A stretch of 64,000 bases of DNA from Arachis hypogaea (GCF_003086295.3 NC_092048.1:105850276-105914275), one strand, 5' to 3'. Counted from the first letter of the stretch, positions 45,391 to 57,240 are shown. Program-made: numbers and translations. Notes: generated from the letters alone by a model not told the origin.

Positions 45391-46956
45391 TTACGGCGGC
45401 TTATGTTTAAATTCATCCAAAAATCTCCACCAATGCTTGGAATGCCAATAGCCTCCGGGGTCCCAAACTAGGCATGTAAAGCTCCTGAGCAGCTTCAAAC
45501 AAATTTTTAGGCTCCCGGAATGACGAATGTCGGAATAGATTCCAGGATCCCAAACTTTGCTTTTAAATCCGCCTCCGTCTTGATCTATATTTTTCCATCC
45601 GGGCGGTTTAGAAAGCAGATTCTCACCATGGTGTCCAAACGTTTTCTGAGATCTATTCAATTGAACATGATACCAATCCGTGCACTTCAAGTTAAAGTGT
45701 GGAACCTTATTGAACCTTGTGCACCAGCTCTGAGCACGAGCCATTTCCCTCTTACTTTTAAAGCCGCAGAGAGCTCTAAGCTGGCCATCTGTTTCAAGCA
45801 AACCATATTCAAGTGAAAAAATACAGTTAAAAGTTAAGGATTGTACCCACTTGAAGCTTGTATTGGGTGGTAATGGCCTTGGGGTAGGTGGTTCTAGTGG
45901 TTCTGTGAGTTCTACTCCCTTGTGCTCTTCTGTGAAATCCTCCACTTCTTTGTAAGGTTCTTCAAATGCATCTGTGTCCTGGTCAAAGTCTTCTGTGTCG
46001 TCCTCATCACTCGAGTCATAGATTGGAGGTTGAGAGAAATCTACCTCTGCATCATCTTCGTATTCATTTGGGGAAGATTCTTCGATCTCAGAGAATTCAC
46101 TTGCGGATGCAAGTTCATTACTAAGAGAACTTGACTTGTGACTATCATCATCAAGGGAATTTGTGTCCTGGGTTATTCCGTCTAGTTCTTCATAAACGAC
46201 TTGCCTTGGGGATTGTGCACTGTCCTCCTTAGCATCAACTGTAACGTCCTTGACGGAGTTCTCCTCAGCTCTGAATTCCCATGGAGGTTCAGCGTCTCCT
46301 AGATCTTCAACCAACTCTTCTTCTTGCGTAATGACAGCTTCTTCACCTTGTTCTAGTACGAATTCATTCTCTGTCTTGTCCACTGGAGTTTCTAGTATTT
46401 CCTTCATGCTACGCTCTTTGTTAGATTGTCCACTTGGGGCTGTGGTTGGTCCTTGGATGTTTGAACGTCTAGAAGCTAATTGAATTACTGCTTGCTCCAG
46501 TTGTCGAATGGTTGTTTGAAGTTTATTTACTGTTTTCTTGAGGCGAACCTCTGATTCTCGGGGTGATGGATTTGGACATGATACATAGGAAAGTGGTGGT
46601 GCTTGGGAGTGATTGGATTGGAACTGGGGTAAATATGAATCATGTGGTGGAGAATGGTGAAGAGAAGCTTGTGAGTGTGGTGGTTCGAGGTTATGTTGAG
46701 AGGATGGTCTATAGGCACGGGGTGGGGCTTGTTGGTAGTTACAAGGTTGTCCACCATATCTATCAGCTGGGTATGCATTGTGGAATGGTCGTTGTCCATG
46801 ATATCTTAGAGGGTGTTGTTGCCTAAAGGGTTGATTAGATCCTCTTGGCTCCATCCATCCTTGATTGGTCTGACCTTGATGCATATTCCTGCTGTGACTT
46901 CTATTTCCTTCAACAAAGTTAGAACCAAACTCAAAGCGAGAAGGGTGAGAGTTCAT
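45391..46956 (-). CDS. R1 ORF1: intact orphan protein of non-autonomous family
   Basis: 521 residues, start MNSHPSRFEFGSN at ATG 46956 (the frame is open upstream but not from an ATG); uninterrupted. Residues 1-140 are rich in Pro, Gln, His and Tyr. About 145-180 form a coiled coil (LKKTVNKLQTTIRQLEQ). About 190-360 are strongly acidic. The last 150 residues are a conserved domain with LETDGQLRALCGF, PPGW, VWDPG, LVWDPGGYW and KHWWRFLDEFKHKPP. Relatives with the same layout lie at 26349-27800, 49095-50927 and 53745-55099. I do not recognise the domain. It fills the gag position directly after the primer site, so a structural or RNA-binding role is plausible but is inference only. Confidence 0.75.
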   Translation of the reverse strand: MNSHPSRFEFGSNFVEGNRSHSRNMHQGQTNQGWMEPRGSNQPFRQQHPLRYHGQRPFHNAYPADRYGGQPCNYQQAPPRAYRPSSQHNLEPPHSQASLHHSPPHDSYLPQFQSNHSQAPPLSYVSCPNPSPRESEVRLKKTVNKLQTTIRQLEQAVIQLASRRSNIQGPTTAPSGQSNKERSMKEILETPVDKTENEFVLEQGEEAVITQEEELVEDLGDAEPPWEFRAEENSVKDVTVDAKEDSAQSPRQVVYEELDGITQDTNSLDDDSHKSSSLSNELASASEFSEIEESSPNEYEDDAEVDFSQPPIYDSSDEDDTEDFDQDTDAFEEPYKEVEDFTEEHKGVELTEPLEPPTPRPLPPNTSFKWVQSLTFNCIFSLEYGLLETDGQLRALCGFKSKREMARAQSWCTRFNKVPHFNLKCTDWYHVQLNRSQKTFGHHGENLLSKPPGWKNIDQDGGGFKSKVWDPGIYSDIRHSGSLKICLKLLRSFTCLVWDPGGYWHSKHWWRFLDEFKHKPP

Positions 46957-47051
46957 AGTAGCAAATAAAATTAAAAAGGGAAAACAGAAATAAATAAACA
47001 AGTAAAAGAAAAATATTTACAATAACCAATAATAAGGCACACGTTAGTAGT

Positions 47052-47069
47052 TCCACGGCAACGGCGCCA
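47052..47069 (-). other. Primer binding site, tRNA-Asp type (R1), one mismatch
   Basis: Plus strand TCCACGGCAACGGCGCCA; one base differs from the tRNA-Asp 3' end. Three bases inside the 5' LTR. Confidence 0.85.
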
Positions 47070-47072
47070 TTT

Positions 47073-48582
47073 TGAAGAACTGAAGATTGATGGCTTAGAA
47101 GTTATAGTAAACTCTCGTTGCAAGTATAGTTACTAAACCAAGCAATCAACCTTTCTTACAAACGTTTTGGTTGTCACAAGTAACAAACCCCTTTTAAATT
47201 GATAACCGAGTATTTAAACCTCGGGTCGTCTTCTCAAGGAATTGCAGGGAGGTATATTCTTATTATTGGTTATGAGTTTTGTAAATTGAGGGTTTTGGAG
47301 CTTGGGCAATGAGCACAGATATATTTAAATGACAAATAAAATAAATAAATAACTGTAAAATAAACTTTTGGCAAGGTATGAGAAATTGGAAGTCCAGACT
47401 TAGTTATCCTTATCAACAATAATGAAAGTTGAATCTTAATTCCACTTAGTTAACCTTTACTAAAGCAAATAAAAGTCAAGGGACTAATTAGTTTGATCTT
47501 CGAATCCTATTTATTTCCTAAGAAAAGGTTGGGATTATTGAAGTTCAGTTCAATTAGCAAAGATAACAGTTATCAATTATGTTGAGCTAAGATAACTCCT
47601 GAGTTACTGCTTTCTTAACCAAAACCAAAAGGGAAAAAGTAAATTTGCTGGAATAAAAATGTCTTCAGATTGAGAGCAATGGTGACATAAATAAAAGAAA
47701 GCAATAATAAACTAAAATACCTCAAATAACATTAATTCAAATAATCTGGAACATAGAAGAATTCATAAATTAATTGGCAAAAGTAAATAATCAACTAAAG
47801 TAATGGAATGAATAAAAGTGAAAGGGAAGCTTAAAGTAAAGGAACATTAAACCTGGGATTGAGAGTCACTCCTAAAATTAAGAGAAATCCTAAATCCTAA
47901 GAGAGAGAGGAGAGAACCTCTCTCTAAACTAAATCTAAATCATGAGAAGTAACTAAATTTGCGAGCTCTCTTTGAATGGATGCATTCCCACACTTTATAA
48001 TATCTGATCTATGCCTTCTAGACTTGGATTTGGGCCAAAAAGGGCTTCAAAAATTGCTGGGAGCATTTTCTGCAATTTCTGGTGCGTGGCCTCTATCACG
48101 CGTCCGCGTGGGTCACGCGGTCGCGTCATTCGGAGCTTTTCTTGTCACGCGGTCGTGTCAGTCATGCGGCCGCGTCATATGTGTTTTGCTTAAGGCGCGC
48201 GGTCGCGTCAGTCATGCGGCCGCGTCGCTGTCGATTCCTGCTTGGCAAGCGTCCGCTTCGCCCATGCGATCGCGTGGATGCCAGTTTCTTTAGAAACTCT
48301 GTTTTGTGCTTTTCTTCCATCTTTGTATGTTTCCTTTTTCATCCTTTAAGTCATTCCTACCTTAGAAGATCTGAAACTACTCAACACACTAATCACGGAA
48401 TCGAATGGAAATAAAGGCAATTAAAATAATTAATTTTAAAGCACAGAAAACATGTTTTTCACATACATCACATAATAAGGAAGGGAAAGTAAAACCATGC
48501 AATTAATATGAATAAGTGGGTGAAGGATTGAATAAATCACTCAAATTAAGCACAAAATATATCATAAAATATGGGTTTATCA
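47073..48582 (-). repeat. Element R1 5' LTR
   Basis: 1510 bp. Reverse TATA box CTTTATA at 47993-47999; CG palindromes at 48098-48275. The first 270 bases differ strongly from the 3' LTR; the rest is close. Confidence 0.88.
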
Positions 48583-48587
48583 CGCGC
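48583..48587. repeat. Right target-site duplication CGCGC of element R1
   Basis: Equals 19711-19715; CG-rich context. Confidence 0.7.
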
Positions 48588-49027
48588 CATGTACACATCC
48601 GCGTGGCTTAAGGTCCAGAGTTGGCCCAAAAGTGGCACAACTCTCTGGTCCTTGGCCCGGAAAGTGCGAAATGCACGGCCAGCGCGCGCGCGCACTGTGC
48701 GCTTGCACGTGGCTTCTCTTTCTCTTTTTTTTTTCAATAGCACCAAGAAGAGCTCATAATCCTCCCAACCTCCTCTAGGACTCTAAAACCAGCTAAGATG
48801 CAAAATCAGACATATTTTTGAATTTTGGGGATTTTCCAAACAATTTGAGGAAACTTGTAATTCAAGCAAAAACTCAAATTCAAAGAATCATCCCCAATTA
48901 AGGCACAGAGTGTATGAACAACTTAGCAAGCAGGGCAAAATGTACTAAGGGGGTAAGGAAGCTATATACAATGGAACCCAATTCATTCATTCATTATATC
49001 TAAAAGAGAATGGAAAGAGTTTACCAT
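48588..49027 (-). other. R2 stretch between R1 and the hairpin motif
   Basis: CG-rich boxes to about 48715, then A/T-rich sequence without a supported ORF. Confidence 0.55.
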
Positions 49028-49077
49028 GGTGGAGTGTCTCCCACCAAGCACTTTTAATTTAATTCCTTAAGTTGGAC
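49028..49077 (-). other. Conserved two-hairpin motif after ORF1 stop (R2)
   Basis: Sense stem 2 GGTGGG-AGACAC-TCCACC (one G-U pair) with AAGTGCTT just before it; stem 1 GTCC/GGAA is partly decayed. Starts 18 bases after the ORF1 end. Confidence 0.6.
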
Positions 49078-49094
49078 ATTTGGGAGGCTCCTTG

Positions 49095-50927
49095 TCAAGG
49101 TGGCTTACGCTTGTACTCATCCTTGAACTTCCAAGAGTGCTTGTCCTTCAATCGATCATTAGAAGTTCCAACCATCTTCACCGAGCTCAGGTGAGGTTCT
49201 TTCCCAGATATGAGCTCCCAAAATTAGTTTTCATGTTGTGATCCAGGGTCTCATATCTTATCTTCTCACCTATCTTCTAGTTGATCGCCTTGATTCCATC
49301 TGGGTGACAAGAAAGCTGAATTCTCATGAAAGCACCAAAGTACCCTCCTAGACCCATTTAATTGAGAATTACACCAATCCATACTCTGCAATTTTGAGCT
49401 TCCAACCATAATGAGTCTAGATTTACAACGCCAACCACTAAACATCCTCCTCTTTCGCTTAATTCCACAAAGCGCCCTAAGTTGGCCATCCGTTTCAAGC
49501 AAACCAAATTCAAGTGGGATAATAAATCTAAGAGTTAGAAGTTTTACCCACTCAAATGAAGGATTGGATGACAACCTAGGTGGAGGAGTTCCCAATGATC
49601 TTGACAAAGCACACTCCACTCCTATCCATCCTCTTCTAGAGGCTTCCACCACTTGGTAAGATCTTTCAAGTTCCTCCTCTTGCCAAGCTTCCTCAAGTTC
49701 GCATTCTTCTTTATCAATTTCTTCTATCTCTTCCCCATTACTCTCATCATAGGTAGGAGGTCTATTGAAGTCTACCTCATCATCAAGTCTAAGCATATTG
49801 GGAAAGGACTCTTCAAACTTGAAAGGATCATATGTTGATGCAGAATCATCGTATATAAGGGGGCTTGTTGCTTAGGACACTTCTTCCAATTCTTCACTCA
49901 CAATATTCCTTGGAGGTAGCACATCCTCCTCAACATTGCATTCTAGTCCACTGAGAGAAGGCTTAACAAGATCATCAAAGGGATTGATCGATGTGGACAA
50001 AAAATCACTAATGACGGAATCCACTTCTTGATCAATTTCCTTTAACTCTCTATCTACTACCGCAACATTACTCTCTTCTTTAACATCCCTTCCAAACTCC
50101 TTGGAAGAGGGCTCTTCAACTTGAGATTCTTTTATGTGCTCAACATATCCCAAACATCCACCCACTACTTCCTTTCGTTCACTAATCTCTACCTCCTCCT
50201 CTTGTCGTACCTCTTGTTTTAACTCTTCTTCCTTATCATGGAGCTTCAAGTTCACTCCCTCACTAGGCTCCTTGATTGTTTCTCCACATTCAACAATGGG
50301 AGTACTTAGGATGCATGAGCTTAGGTGGTATGTTAGGTGACTCACGATTTCTACCATGCTAGCCATCCTTGCTCTTAACTCCTTAAACTTATTTTAATCC
50401 TCCTCTTGTCGCCTTAAGATACGAGATTCAAGGTCTCTCAGTTCTAACATGAGGGCTTTATCAGGAGGTGGTGGTGGAAGAGAGGGTTCATTGTTTGAGG
50501 GAAGGTTGTTGTAATTGGAAGGTGGTTCATATTGGTGAAATTCTTGAGGTGATGTGTGTAGACTTTGTGGTTCTTGGGCGTATTGGTGTTGGAATGTTGG
50601 ATATGGGTTGGGATCATATGGAGGTGGATGGTGGTAGAAGGTTTGTGAGTGTGGTGGGGGGCTATGTTGAGGTTGGGGTTCATATGCATATGATGGTTGT
50701 GGTTGGCAACCACAATGAGGGTCATCACACATATTAGGTTGGTATGCATCTTGGAGTGGTCCTTGCTCATAGTACATTGGTGGAGGTTGATGCCATGCAG
50801 GTTGAGCAAATGCTTGAGGCTCCTCCCACCCTTGGTTGTTCCTTCCTTGATGCATGTTACCATTGTAATTTCCATCTCCTACAACATAGTTAGAACCACA
50901 CTCATAGCCAAAAGGATGAGAATTCAT
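49095..50927 (-). pseudogene. R2 ORF1, same orphan family, decayed by nonsense codons only
   Basis: Starts MNSHPFGYECGSNYVV at ATG 50927 and stays in one frame to TGA 49097-49095, about 610 codons. I see five internal stops: TAA 50396-50394, TAA 49874-49872, TGA 49268-49266 and two more (TGA, TAA) in the last 150 bases. No frameshift is needed. It has the same order as R1 ORF1: Pro/Gln/His-rich N-terminus, acidic middle, and C-terminal domain with LETDGQLRALCG. The WDPG motif is damaged and KHSWKFKDEYKRKPP ends the frame. Confidence 0.75.
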
Positions 50928-51071
50928 AGTGTCAAGAGAAAATAAAAAAAAAACAAAAGCTAACAAGAAATAAAGGAAACTAAGTCTTACAACTAGCAAA
51001 AACCAACAAGCAGACCAAAAATCAATTTATTCACAATAGAGACAATAGCCAATAACATAGCACCATTGCAA

Positions 51072-51089
51072 TCCCCGGCAACGGCGCCA
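51072..51089 (-). other. Primer binding site, tRNA-Asp type (R2)
   Basis: Plus strand TCCCCGGCAACGGCGCCA, identical to the end of plant tRNA-Asp. Confidence 0.92.
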
Positions 51090-51092
51090 TTT

Positions 51093-52713
51093 TGATGTGT
51101 CAGAATGTCGTGATGGTATAGAATTTCCTCAAATGAATGAATTCTCGTTGTAAGTATAGTTCTACACCAACAAACAATCCTCCCAATCAAAAATTGAGTT
51201 GTCACAAGTACAAACCCCAATAAGAATTAACCGAAGTATTTAGACTCCGGGTCGTCTCACAAGGGATTGCAATGAAGTGTCAATTATTGGCTATGAAGGG
51301 GCAAAGGGGTTTGGTTGATAAAAGGGCAATAATATAAATGACAAGAAGAGTAAAGAGAGCAATAAAAGAAGCAATTAATAAAGAGAGACATTCATGGCAA
51401 GATGTAAGATCATAGGCCTTCTATCCAAGTCATGAATCATAACAATACTTAACAAGAATTTATCTTATTTCATCATCCCCAATGTTTGAAGAAGATGTAA
51501 GTTATCTTCCATTAGAGAAAGTCAAACAAGACTAGTTAATCTCAAGTCAAAAATCCTAATCAACTCACTAATTGGATTAGCAAGAGATTAGAGTCATTGA
51601 GAAAGATGTTAGCTAACAACTCTAGATCGCCAATCTAAATTGGGTACTAATGACTCAAGGTTGCCCAATTACTCTTTCCAAGCTAAGAATGCTCAAAATC
51701 TACTCTAAAGCCCAACCAAGCATTTTGTCAAACACTTGGAAGGCATCAAAAGAAAGCATAGTAAAAATGCAAGAATAATAAATCTACCAATTACCAATTG
51801 CAAGGAAAGTAAATCAACAACTCAAATCATCAATGAAAAGAACATCAAACATTAGATTTCATTCAATGTAAATAAATTCCAACATGAGCATTCATAAACA
51901 TAAAAGAGACATAAAAGTAAAATTGGCAAGAGAACTAAGAAGAATAGAGTAGTAGAAACAAGAAATTATGAAGGAACCAAGATAAAATTAAGTAATTAAT
52001 TCAAGATCCATGACAATTTATCCTAAACCTAACCTAATTCTAGAGAGAAGAGAGAGCTTCTCTCTCTAGAAAACTAACTAAAGGCTCATGTTGACTAACT
52101 AATTACTCCCCCTTGCTTGGACTTCAATTCTGCATGAAATACACTCAGAAACAAGTTGGACTTGGGCCTGGGTAGCTCAAAAATCACCCCCAGCGTTTTG
52201 ACTTTAAGTGGGTCACGTGTGAGTATCGGCGCGTACGCGCCATATGCGCGTGCGCGTCAATTGGCTGTTTCTTCATCCGCGCGTACGCGTCATGAACGCG
52301 TGCGCGTCTCTATGTGAAGCCACTACCTCGCGCGCGCGCGCCTAGTACGCGTGTGCGTCTCTATGCGAAGCCACTTCTGCGCGCGCGTGCCTAGTACGCA
52401 TGTGCGCCCATCGATGCATTCCCAATTCTTGTTTCCTCATGCATTCTCCACTTTGTATGCTTTTCTCCTCATTTCTTCCATCCAATACTTGCCTCATGAA
52501 CCTGAAATCACTCAACAAACACATCAAGGCATCGAATGGAATTAAAGTGAGTTAAAATCACCAATTTAAGGGCCTAAAAAGCATGTTTTATACAACTAAG
52601 CACAATTCAAGGGAGAATTGAAAAACCAAGCTATTTCATTGAATAAATGTGGGAAAAGGTGATAAAATCCCCTAAAATAAGCACAAGATAAACCACGAAA
52701 TCGGAGTTTATCA
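51093..52713 (-). repeat. Element R2 5' LTR
   Basis: 1621 bp, plus-strand ends TGATGTGTCAG and GAGTTTATCA. A cluster of CGCGTACGCG and GCGCGTGCGCG boxes lies at 52225-52405. Confidence 0.88.
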
Positions 52714-53582
52714 GGGGGAGCACTTAGTTAGTCATGATGAGCCTTTAGCTAGTTTTCTAGAGAGAGAAGCTCCCTCTTCTCTCTAGAGTTAGGTTAGGGT
52801 TAGGTTAATCTCTCTCAAATTTATCTTTCAAATCTTGTTTTGATTTCAATTCTCTTTATATTTTAGTATTCTATTGTCTTAATCTTCTTAGATTCTCTTG
52901 TTAATTTCTTATTATGCTCTCTCTTATGTTGATGAACAATTGTTGGATGTTGAATTCTTTTAATGCAATTTGATGTTTCCATGTCTCTTTTATGTTTATC
53001 TTCATTGCTGTTGTTAATTTCTTGCTAAGGGAATTGAGTTTCCTTGAGTCATTGGGTCTTATTGAATTGGTGATTTGAGAACCCTTGGTGGTCAATTTGA
53101 TAACCATTGATGCTAGCCTACTACTAAGTCAATTAGTAGCTAGGTTGGGACTTATGGATTGATATTGATCGAGCCATTTGACATACTTCAAGCATAGAAG
53201 TACACTTAACGAGCTTAGTTCCTCATAATTGTCAATATATGGTTTGTTGACAAGGATGGTGATCTCAATTACCTATGTCTAGCCAAGAGTTCTTTTCCTT
53301 CTTTTATTAATTCGTATTATTTACTTTCTTGCTATTTACTCTTCTTGCCAATTACAAATCAAACCCCCTTGCATCTTCGTAGCCAATTATTAAATACTTC
53401 ATTGAAATTCCTTGTGAGACAACCCGAGGTTTAAATACTTCGGTTAATTCTTATTGGGATTTGTACTTGTGACAACCATCAATTTTTTATGTGAGAATTG
53501 TTTGTTGGTTTGGAGCTATGCTTACAACGAAGTTCTTATTTATATAAAAGAAAATCTAGACCGACAATAATTTTTGCTATCA
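52714..53582 (+). repeat. Element N2 5' LTR, right part
   Basis: Starts abruptly at the R2 LTR border and ends GCTATCA before a primer site. It contains the GAGAGAGAAGC/CTCTCTAG promoter-leader phrase of the family. The left part must lie beyond R2, outside the window. Confidence 0.75.
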
Positions 53583-53585
53583 AAA

Positions 53586-53603
53586 TAGCGCCGTTGCCGG
53601 GGA
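53586..53603 (+). other. Decayed tRNA-Asp primer binding site (N2)
   Basis: TAGCGCCGTTGCCGGGGA; the second base is A instead of G. Confidence 0.85.
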
Positions 53604-53744
53604 CTTGCAATGGTGCTATGTTATTGGCTATTGTATATATTGTGAATAGCTTTATTTTTGGTCTATTTGTTTGTTTTTGCTAGTTTTAGGATTTGGTTTT
53701 CTTTGTTTCTTGATTAGAATTTGTTTTTGTTTTCTCTTATCACC

Positions 53745-55099
53745 ATAAATTCTCATCACTTTGGCCATGAGTGTGGTTCAAACTATGTTGTAGGAAATGG
53801 AAGCTTCAATGAGGATGTGCATCAAGGATTTGGAAATCAAAAGATGGAGGAGCCCCAAGCTTATGGACAACCTTCTTAGCAACAACCTCCTTCCGGATCA
53901 AGTTTGACAAGAGTGCTTGGGAACATGATTACTCTCCTCACGGAGATGCGCAAGGACCAAAAGGCATTTTATGCCATCCAAGCCGCTCAAGCACCACCCC
54001 AACATGACTACTCTTCGGATTCTTATGGGTATAATTCTAATCCTAATATATACCAAGCTAATATATGTGATGACCCTTATTGGGATTGTCAACTACAACC
54101 ACCACATACATATGAAATCCCTCCTCAATATAGCCCCCCACCATACTCGCAAGCCTCATACCACCATTCACCTCCATATGATCCTAACCCATACCCACCA
54201 TACCAACCACCATATGAACCATATCTAGAGCCACCACCATTCCAACACCAATACTTCCAAAAACCACAATTTTCTCATACACCACCTCAAGATTTTCACC
54301 AATATGAACCACTTCCAACTACAATACCTTCTCTTCAAACAATGAACCCTCTATTCCACCACCACCCCCCATGAAGCTCTCACACAAGAATTGAGAGATC
54401 TTGACTCTTATATCCTAAGGCAACAAGAGGGGACGGAAAAGGAGCTTAAGGAGCTAGAAGCCAAGATGGCGATCATAGTAGAAGCCGTTAGTCACATAAC
54501 CTCCCACCTAAGCTCATGCATTCTAAGTAATCCCATTATTGAATGTGGAGAAGCACCCAAGGAGCTTAGCAAAGGAGTGAATTTGGAACTCCAAGGGGAA
54601 GAAGAGGAGTTAAAGCAAGAAGTGCAATAAGAGGAGAATGTAGAGATTAGTGAACAAAAGGAAGTAGTGGTTGGGTATTTAGGATATGTTGAGTACATAG
54701 AGGAATCCCAAGTTGAAGAGCCTTCTTCCACGGAGTTTGGAAGGGATGTTAAAAAGGAGAGTGATGTTAAGGAAGTGGATAGAGAGTTGAGAGAAATTGA
54801 TCAAGAAGTGGATTCCACCATTAGTGATTTTTTGTCCACATTGATCAATCCCCTTAATGATCTTGTTAAGCCTTCTTCCATTGGATTAGAAAGCAATGTT
54901 GAAGAGGATGTGCAACCTCTAATACATATTGTGAGTGAAGAATTGGAAGTATTCCAAGCAACAAGCCCTCCTATCTATGATGATTCCACCTCAACATACG
55001 ACCCTTTTGAATTTGAAGAATCCTTCCCCACTATTCTTGAAATTAATGATGAGGTGAACTTCACCAAACCTCCTCTTTATGATTGGAGTGATGGGGAAG
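53745..55099 (+). pseudogene. N2 ORF1, orphan family, start lost and cut by C2
   Basis: The equivalent of the family start codon is ATA at 53745 (INSHHFGHECGSNYVVG). TAG occurs at 53877-53879, with further stops or frame changes near 54373 and 54628. Readable parts are 53904-54374 (Pro/Tyr-rich), 54391-54630 (helical) and 54667-55099 (acidic). Element C2 interrupts it after DWSDGEV, before the conserved C-terminal domain, which lies outside the window. Confidence 0.7.
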
Positions 55100-57226
55100 T
55101 GATACGCGGAAAACTTGTCTCGCAACAAATTTCCTTCGGCAAGTGTACCGAATTCATCGTCAAGTAAAAACTCACAATAGAGTGAGTTCGAATCCCACAG
55201 AGATTGATTGATCAAGCAACTTTAATTAAAGGAATGTTCTAGTTGAGCGAACCAGAATTTGAGTTGGGAATTGCAAAAAATTAAATGGCGGGAAAGTAAA
55301 TAGTGAAAACAGTAAATGCAGGAAATAAAGAGCTGAATGTAAATGGCGGAAAGTAAATTGCAGAATCTTAAATGGGGATGGGGCAATTGCTCATAAGAGT
55401 AAATGGCAGAAATTAAAGAGAATGGGTAAGATAAGAAATGGGGAGTTCATTGGGCTTAGGAGATATTGCGTTCTCCGGATCAAGTTCATTTTCATCTCTA
55501 GCATGATCCCTTCATTCCTCTTTCAAGGTTCAGAAGAGATCCAAGTATGAATAGCTTCTTTTCCAAGATAACTACCCAATTGGATGAAGATTGAAAGCTT
55601 TCTAGTAAAATCAAGAGAAAAGATAGAAAAAGGAGAATGAAAACTAAAATTGATCCATCAAATTACAACAGAGCTCCCTAACCCAATGAAAGGGGTTTAG
55701 TTGTTGATAGCTCTGGAAAATGAAAACAAAGATGGAAAATACATGCTGAAAGTAAACTAGAAGTGCAGAGAAAGTAAAATACAGAGAGTAATTCTAGGCC
55801 AAAGGCTCTCTAAAGTTTCCAGCTCCCTCAACTAATTCAAAGCTACTCCTATATATACTACTCTTCTGATCTTCTAGTTGGCTCTTCAAGTCTTGGGTAT
55901 GGGCCTTTGGATCCTAACTTTGAAGCAGTTATCTTCTTCATTGGGCTTAGTTGTGCTTGCAGAGGGAAAGTGTGAAGTAGGCAGGGACTTTTAGCTCAGG
56001 ACGTTAGTGGTGTTAACGTTAAGTGAAAGTGTGGGTTCGAGAACGTTAGTGACAATCACCTTTTTCACTAACGTTGCTCACCCAAGTATGAGCCATGTTA
56101 ACCTCAACGTTAGTGGCACAAACGTTGCCACTAACGTTGCCTCTTGGTCCTTCGCACACGTTATTGGGGCTTACCTTTCCCAATAATGTTGATAAGCCTC
56201 CCTCTTCCCTACGTTAGAGTCCACGTTAACTTAGTTAACGTGGCTCTTAACGTAAGCTTGCCAATCCTTCGAGAACGTTAGTGACACTTACCTTTGTCAC
56301 TAACGTTCCAATGTGCCCCTCTTTCTCACGTTAGAGTCCACGTTAACTAAGTTAACGTGGCTTCTAACGTCGTCATGCTAGCCATCTCCAACGTTAGTGA
56401 CAAAGGTGAGTATCACTAACGTTGACTCATTACCTCTTTTTTCACGTTAGCTTCCACGTTAACTAAGTTAACGTGGGAGTTAACGTTGCTCATGGTGGCT
56501 CTTGGTGGTTCACCCCAACGTTAGTGACAAAGGTAAGTGTGACTAACGTTGACGACCAATTGCTCTCTCCACATTAGCTTCCACGTTAACTAAGTTAACG
56601 TGGGAGTTAACGTGGCTTATGGAAGCTTGGCCAACGTTAGTGACAAAGGTGAATGTCACTAACGTTGGCTTCCCTTTTGCTTCCTAACGTTAGAAGCCAC
56701 GTTAACTAAGTTAACGTGGCAACTAACGTGGCCAATTATGAGCTTGGTCCAACGTTAGTGACAAAGGGGAGTGTCACTAACGATGGCCTTATTGTCTTCT
56801 TCCACGTTAGAGTTCACGTTAACTAAGTTAACGTGACTCTTAACGTGGGCTATGATGGCTTCGAGGGCGTTATTGGCGATTACTTTTCTCATTAACTTTG
56901 CAAGTTAGCTCCCATTCCACGTTAGAGGTTACGTTAATTAGATTAACGTGGCTGCTAACGTGGTTCTTCCTTGCTTCTTTTGTCCTGAAATCAAGCAATA
57001 AAGTGCATCAAAGTTCTAGTCCAAGTCATGAGTCATGCATCATCCAATTTATCATATAATTTATGCAAAATCCTCATGAAATCATGTAAAGTGCACAATG
57101 TATGCTTGAATTAAGATGTAAGTAAATATCTACCCAAAACTAACTTATTTCTAAGAAAATGCATGAAACTACCCTAAAAACAGTAAAGAAAAGGTCAGTA
57201 AAACTGGCCAAAATGCCCTGGCATCA
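55100..57226 (-). repeat. Element C2 3' LTR
   Basis: 2127 bp, sense TGATGCC...GCGTATCA. Same family as 1-2426 but lacking about 230 bases (junction near 55499). Palindrome array at 56000-56970; TATA at 55850-55857. Confidence 0.9.
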
Positions 57227-57240
57227 CAACACCAAACTTA
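57227..57240 (-). other. Polypurine-like tract of C2
   Basis: Sense TAAGTTTGGTGTTG next to the 3' LTR, the same motif as in A and B. Confidence 0.7.

Larger units (their letters stand above)
19716..48582 (-). mobile_element. Element R1: non-autonomous LTR element split by N1 and A
   Basis: Minus-strand element. 5' LTR 47073-48582, primer site 47052-47069, ORF1 46956-45391, hairpin motif, CG-rich zone 45300-44533, then (after A) 32400-31560, then (after N1) 24642-21230 with ORF2, and the 3' LTR 21229-19716. Removing A (TSD GAGGG) joins 32400 to 44533; removing N1 joins 24642 to 31560. No gag or pol is present. Confidence 0.85.
48583..52713 (-). mobile_element. Element R2, right part (5' LTR, ORF1, CG zone)
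   Basis: Minus-strand element of the R/N group: 5' LTR 51093-52713, primer site, decayed ORF1, hairpin motif, then the CG-rich zone interrupted by R1. It continues at 19510-19715 and 2427-2680. The rest of R2, including its 3' LTR, is left of the window. R2 itself lies inside the N2 5' LTR. Confidence 0.8.

Noticed and set aside
51071..51089. End of a tRNA-Asp gene
   Set aside because: Only 18-20 bases match and they sit directly beside LTR ends at every occurrence, so they are primer binding sites.
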